Of a DNA stretch of 14,940 bases, positions 13,133 to 14,940 are shown in pieces. How positions within the stretch are numbered: the first letter of the stretch is position 1; every line of letters starts with the position of its first letter. The stretch comes from DATMER01 sp035536935 (GTDB lineage Bacteria > Acidobacteriota > Thermoanaerobaculia > Multivoradales > UBA5704), in contig DATLNC010000228.1 of NCBI GenBank assembly GCA_035536935.1, forward strand, positions 1 to 14,940. The letters run 5' to 3'. The notes beneath the pieces are model-generated. The model saw only the letters and a list, made by a program, of their open reading frames with translations. It was not told the origin of the DNA and did not search any database. Made by a program: the position numbers and the translations under genes.

Positions 13133-14329
13133 TTAACCCTTCCCCCGCTCCTCCACCTCCACCCCATCCGTGATGTCGGCGCCCGGGTGGATGATCACCT
13201 TCTCCCCCTCCTTCAATCCCGAGAGCACCGCGGCCGCCCGATCGCTCTGCGGGCCGACCTCCACCCTCCGGCGCACGGCTTTGCCGTTCTCCAGGACGAA
13301 GGCGGCCCAGCCCTGCTCGTCGCGGAAGAGCGCGCTCGTGGGTACCTGGACGGCATCGCCGCTGTCCCAGATCACCACCCGCACCTCGACGCGGAAACCG
13401 TCGCCGAGACCTCTCCGTTCCTCGGGCGAGCCCGCGAGGTCGACGATCACGTTGACCCGCTGCTCCTCCACCCCGAGGGCGGAGATCTTCAGGAAGCCCG
13501 AGGGCTCGACCCGGCGCACGCGGCCGGCCAGCGCCTTGCCCCCTCCCCACTGCTCGATCTCCACCGGCTGACCCGGACGGAGCCTCGCCGCGTCGGTCGA
13601 TAGCAGGTCGGAGACGATCTCCAGATTGGCCGGATCGCCCACCTCCATCAACGGCTCGCCCGCGGGCACGACCGTCTCGCTCTCGCGCAGGCGGCGCAGC
13701 ACCGTGCCGTCCACGGGCGAGCGCACCTCGTACGCGCCTCCCCCGCCTCCCTGCCCCGCCTCCAAGAGGCCGGCGCGCGCCGCGGACAGCTCGCTCTGGG
13801 CCACCTGGATCTCGAACTCGGCGGCCTTGAGCGTCTGCTGCCGGGTCTCGACCGCGAGCTGCGCAACCTCCACCTCCTCGCGGGAGACGATCCCCTGCTT
13901 GCCGAGGGCCGCGGCCCGCTTGAGGTCCGACTGCGCGAAGCGCAGCTCGGCGCGGGCGCGCTCCCGGTCGGCTCGGGCCCGTCCCAACGCCGCTTCCGCC
14001 GTGCGGACCCGGGCCTCGGAGGAGACCCGGCTGCGGGCGTCCAGCAGGTTCGCTTCCGCCGGACGCAGGACGGCGAGCACGCCGCCGGCACGCACCGGCT
14101 CCCCCGGCTCCAGCTCGATGCGCAGGATGCGGCCGGTGAACGGGGCCGAGACCACGAAACGGTCGCGCACCCGCGTCTCGCCCTCCTCGTCCAGGGTCAC
14201 GCGCAGCGGCCCGCGGCCGACCGCCGCCACGTCCACGGGGAACGGGTTGGGACGCAGCGCCAGGACGAACCCGGCGACCAGCACCACGGGCGTGCCGAAC
14301 ATCAAAACCTTTTTGACGATGGGGTTCAT
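13133..14329 (-). CDS. HlyD-type periplasmic adaptor (membrane fusion protein)
   Basis: The adaptor bridges an inner-membrane transporter and an outer-membrane channel. An N-terminal anchor covers residues 8-26 (VLMFGTPVVLVAGFVLAL). The first half of the lipoyl domain follows (VVSAPFTGRILRIELEPGEPVRAG), then a long Ala/Arg/Glu-rich coiled coil of about 100-200 with two antiparallel helices, the second lipoyl half (EVRSPVDGTVLRRLRESETVVPAGEPL), a beta barrel and a membrane-proximal end. The ATG at 14329 is preferred: GGGAG lies 8 nt upstream, whereas the GTG at 14338, which overlaps the permease stop, has no properly spaced site. With a MacB-like permease upstream in the same operon, this is probably an ABC-type efflux or lipoprotein/glycolipid exporter. 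Confidence 0.88.
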   Translation of the reverse strand: MNPIVKKVLMFGTPVVLVAGFVLALRPNPFPVDVAAVGRGPLRVTLDEEGETRVRDRFVVSAPFTGRILRIELEPGEPVRAGGVLAVLRPAEANLLDARSRVSSEARVRTAEAALGRARADRERARAELRFAQSDLKRAAALGKQGIVSREEVEVAQLAVETRQQTLKAAEFEIQVAQSELSAARAGLLEAGQGGGGGAYEVRSPVDGTVLRRLRESETVVPAGEPLMEVGDPANLEIVSDLLSTDAARLRPGQPVEIEQWGGGKALAGRVRRVEPSGFLKISALGVEEQRVNVIVDLAGSPEERRGLGDGFRVEVRVVIWDSGDAVQVPTSALFRDEQGWAAFVLENGKAVRRRVEVGPQSDRAAAVLSGLKEGEKVIIHPGADITDGVEVEERGKG

Positions 14330-14334
14330 GGGAG

Positions 14335-14940
14335 TCACTCCCGCATCTTGAGCACGGCGATGAGATCGAGCCGGTCGAGCTGGCGGCGCACCGCGAGCCC
14401 CGAGACCAGCGAAGCGAAGACGACCGTCAGGCCCGCCGCGGCGAACGCCTGGCGGGTCATCACGGTCGGGAAACGGTACAGCTCGGTGGCGAACGACGTC
14501 AGCGTCAGGGCCGACAGGGCCCAGCCGAGCGCGAAGCCCACCGGCAGCGCGAGCAGCGTCACGATCGTCAGCTCGCCCAGGAAAATGAAGGAAATCTCGG
14601 AGCGCCGGAAGCCGAGCACCCGCAGGCTCGCCAGCTCGCGGCTGCGCTCCGAGAGCGAGATACGGGCGCTGTTGTACACCACCCCGAAGGCGATGATGGT
14701 CGCGAACATCACGTTGAAGAACACCATGACGTCGAAGTTGCGGGCGAAGTTGGTCCGGAAGCTCTCGATGAACGCCGCCTTGCGGCTCACCGCCGCGACG
14801 CCGGGCGTGTCCTTGAGGCGCCGGTAGAGCTGCGGCGCCTGCGAGGGCTCGACGGTGAGGAAGGCCCCGGAGAGGGCGTCGTCGCGCATCAGGTGCTGCA
14901 AGGCGTCGAGCCGCATGTAGGCCGCGAGGCCCATGTGCTG
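14335..14940 (-). CDS. MacB/FtsX-family ABC transporter permease, C-terminal part (runs off right edge)
   Basis: The 201 residues up to the window edge are the C-terminal end of an FtsX-like permease. An extracytoplasmic segment (AFLTVEPSQAPQLYRRLKDTPGVAAVSRK) precedes a membrane helix (VMVFFNVMFATIIAFGVVYN), the cytoplasmic coupling region (ARISLSERSRELASLRVLGFRRSEI) and two more helices (LGELTIVTLLALPVGFALGW and FAAAGLTVVFASLVSGLAV), ending in RRQLDRLDLIAVLKMRE. The ERSRELASLRVLGF motif is the family's contact with the ATPase. The ATPase gene is not in the window. The adaptor follows after 5 nt. Confidence 0.88.
   Translation of the reverse strand, partial: QHMGLAAYMRLDALQHLMRDDALSGAFLTVEPSQAPQLYRRLKDTPGVAAVSRKAAFIESFRTNFARNFDVMVFFNVMFATIIAFGVVYNSARISLSERSRELASLRVLGFRRSEISFIFLGELTIVTLLALPVGFALGWALSALTLTSFATELYRFPTVMTRQAFAAAGLTVVFASLVSGLAVRRQLDRLDLIAVLKMRE

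Overview
This is a GC-rich bacterial window whose reading frames show strong G/C bias at third codon positions. It carries a periplasmic adaptor of an efflux pump, which points to a Gram-negative envelope. The gene order argR-argG-x-argC-argD-argF'-argB-argE, with an acyl-ornithine carbamoyltransferase instead of ordinary ArgF, suggests Acidobacteriota or a related phylum. That placement is an inference; no rRNA or other marker is present.

Positions 1-7300 (minus strand) hold one arginine-biosynthesis operon. It is read from a promoter and a 32-bp palindromic operator in front of argR, then argG, an uncharacterised P-loop protein, argC, argD, argF', argB and an argE-type deacylase that runs off the left edge. 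Five of the seven junctions are 4-nt stop/start overlaps and the other two are gaps of 3 and 10 nt, so the P-loop gene is translated as part of the pathway block. Together the enzymes turn N-acyl-glutamate into acyl-citrulline, then citrulline and argininosuccinate. No gene for the first acylation step (argA/argJ) or argH lies in the window. Active-site residues of ArgF' argue against a classical acetylornithine enzyme and leave the acyl group open (succinyl is a candidate).

Positions 7310-9416 hold a YgiT-type zinc-finger gene (minus), a secreted esterase with a C-terminal repeat-like region (plus) and a stand-alone Lrp/AsnC-type RAM domain gene (minus).

Positions 9490-10710 are repeat-rich and decayed. 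There is a strictly phased array of twelve 21-bp units with a palindromic core, then a 43-bp inverted repeat pair that brackets a fragment of a TIR domain joined out of frame to the last TPR of what looks like a large TIR-NTPase-TPR (STAND-like) protein. A MITE-like element of about 180-200 bp with 27-bp perfect inverted ends follows.

Positions 10709-13114 hold a small orphan gene (minus) facing an M20 peptidase (plus). The peptidase overlaps a two-gene toxin-antitoxin-like pair, an AbiEii-type nucleotidyltransferase and its small partner. Positions 13133-14940 (minus) hold a membrane-fusion adaptor and the end of a MacB/FtsX-type ABC permease. Several genes in the right half appear to start at or within a few bases of their predicted transcription start (leaderless).
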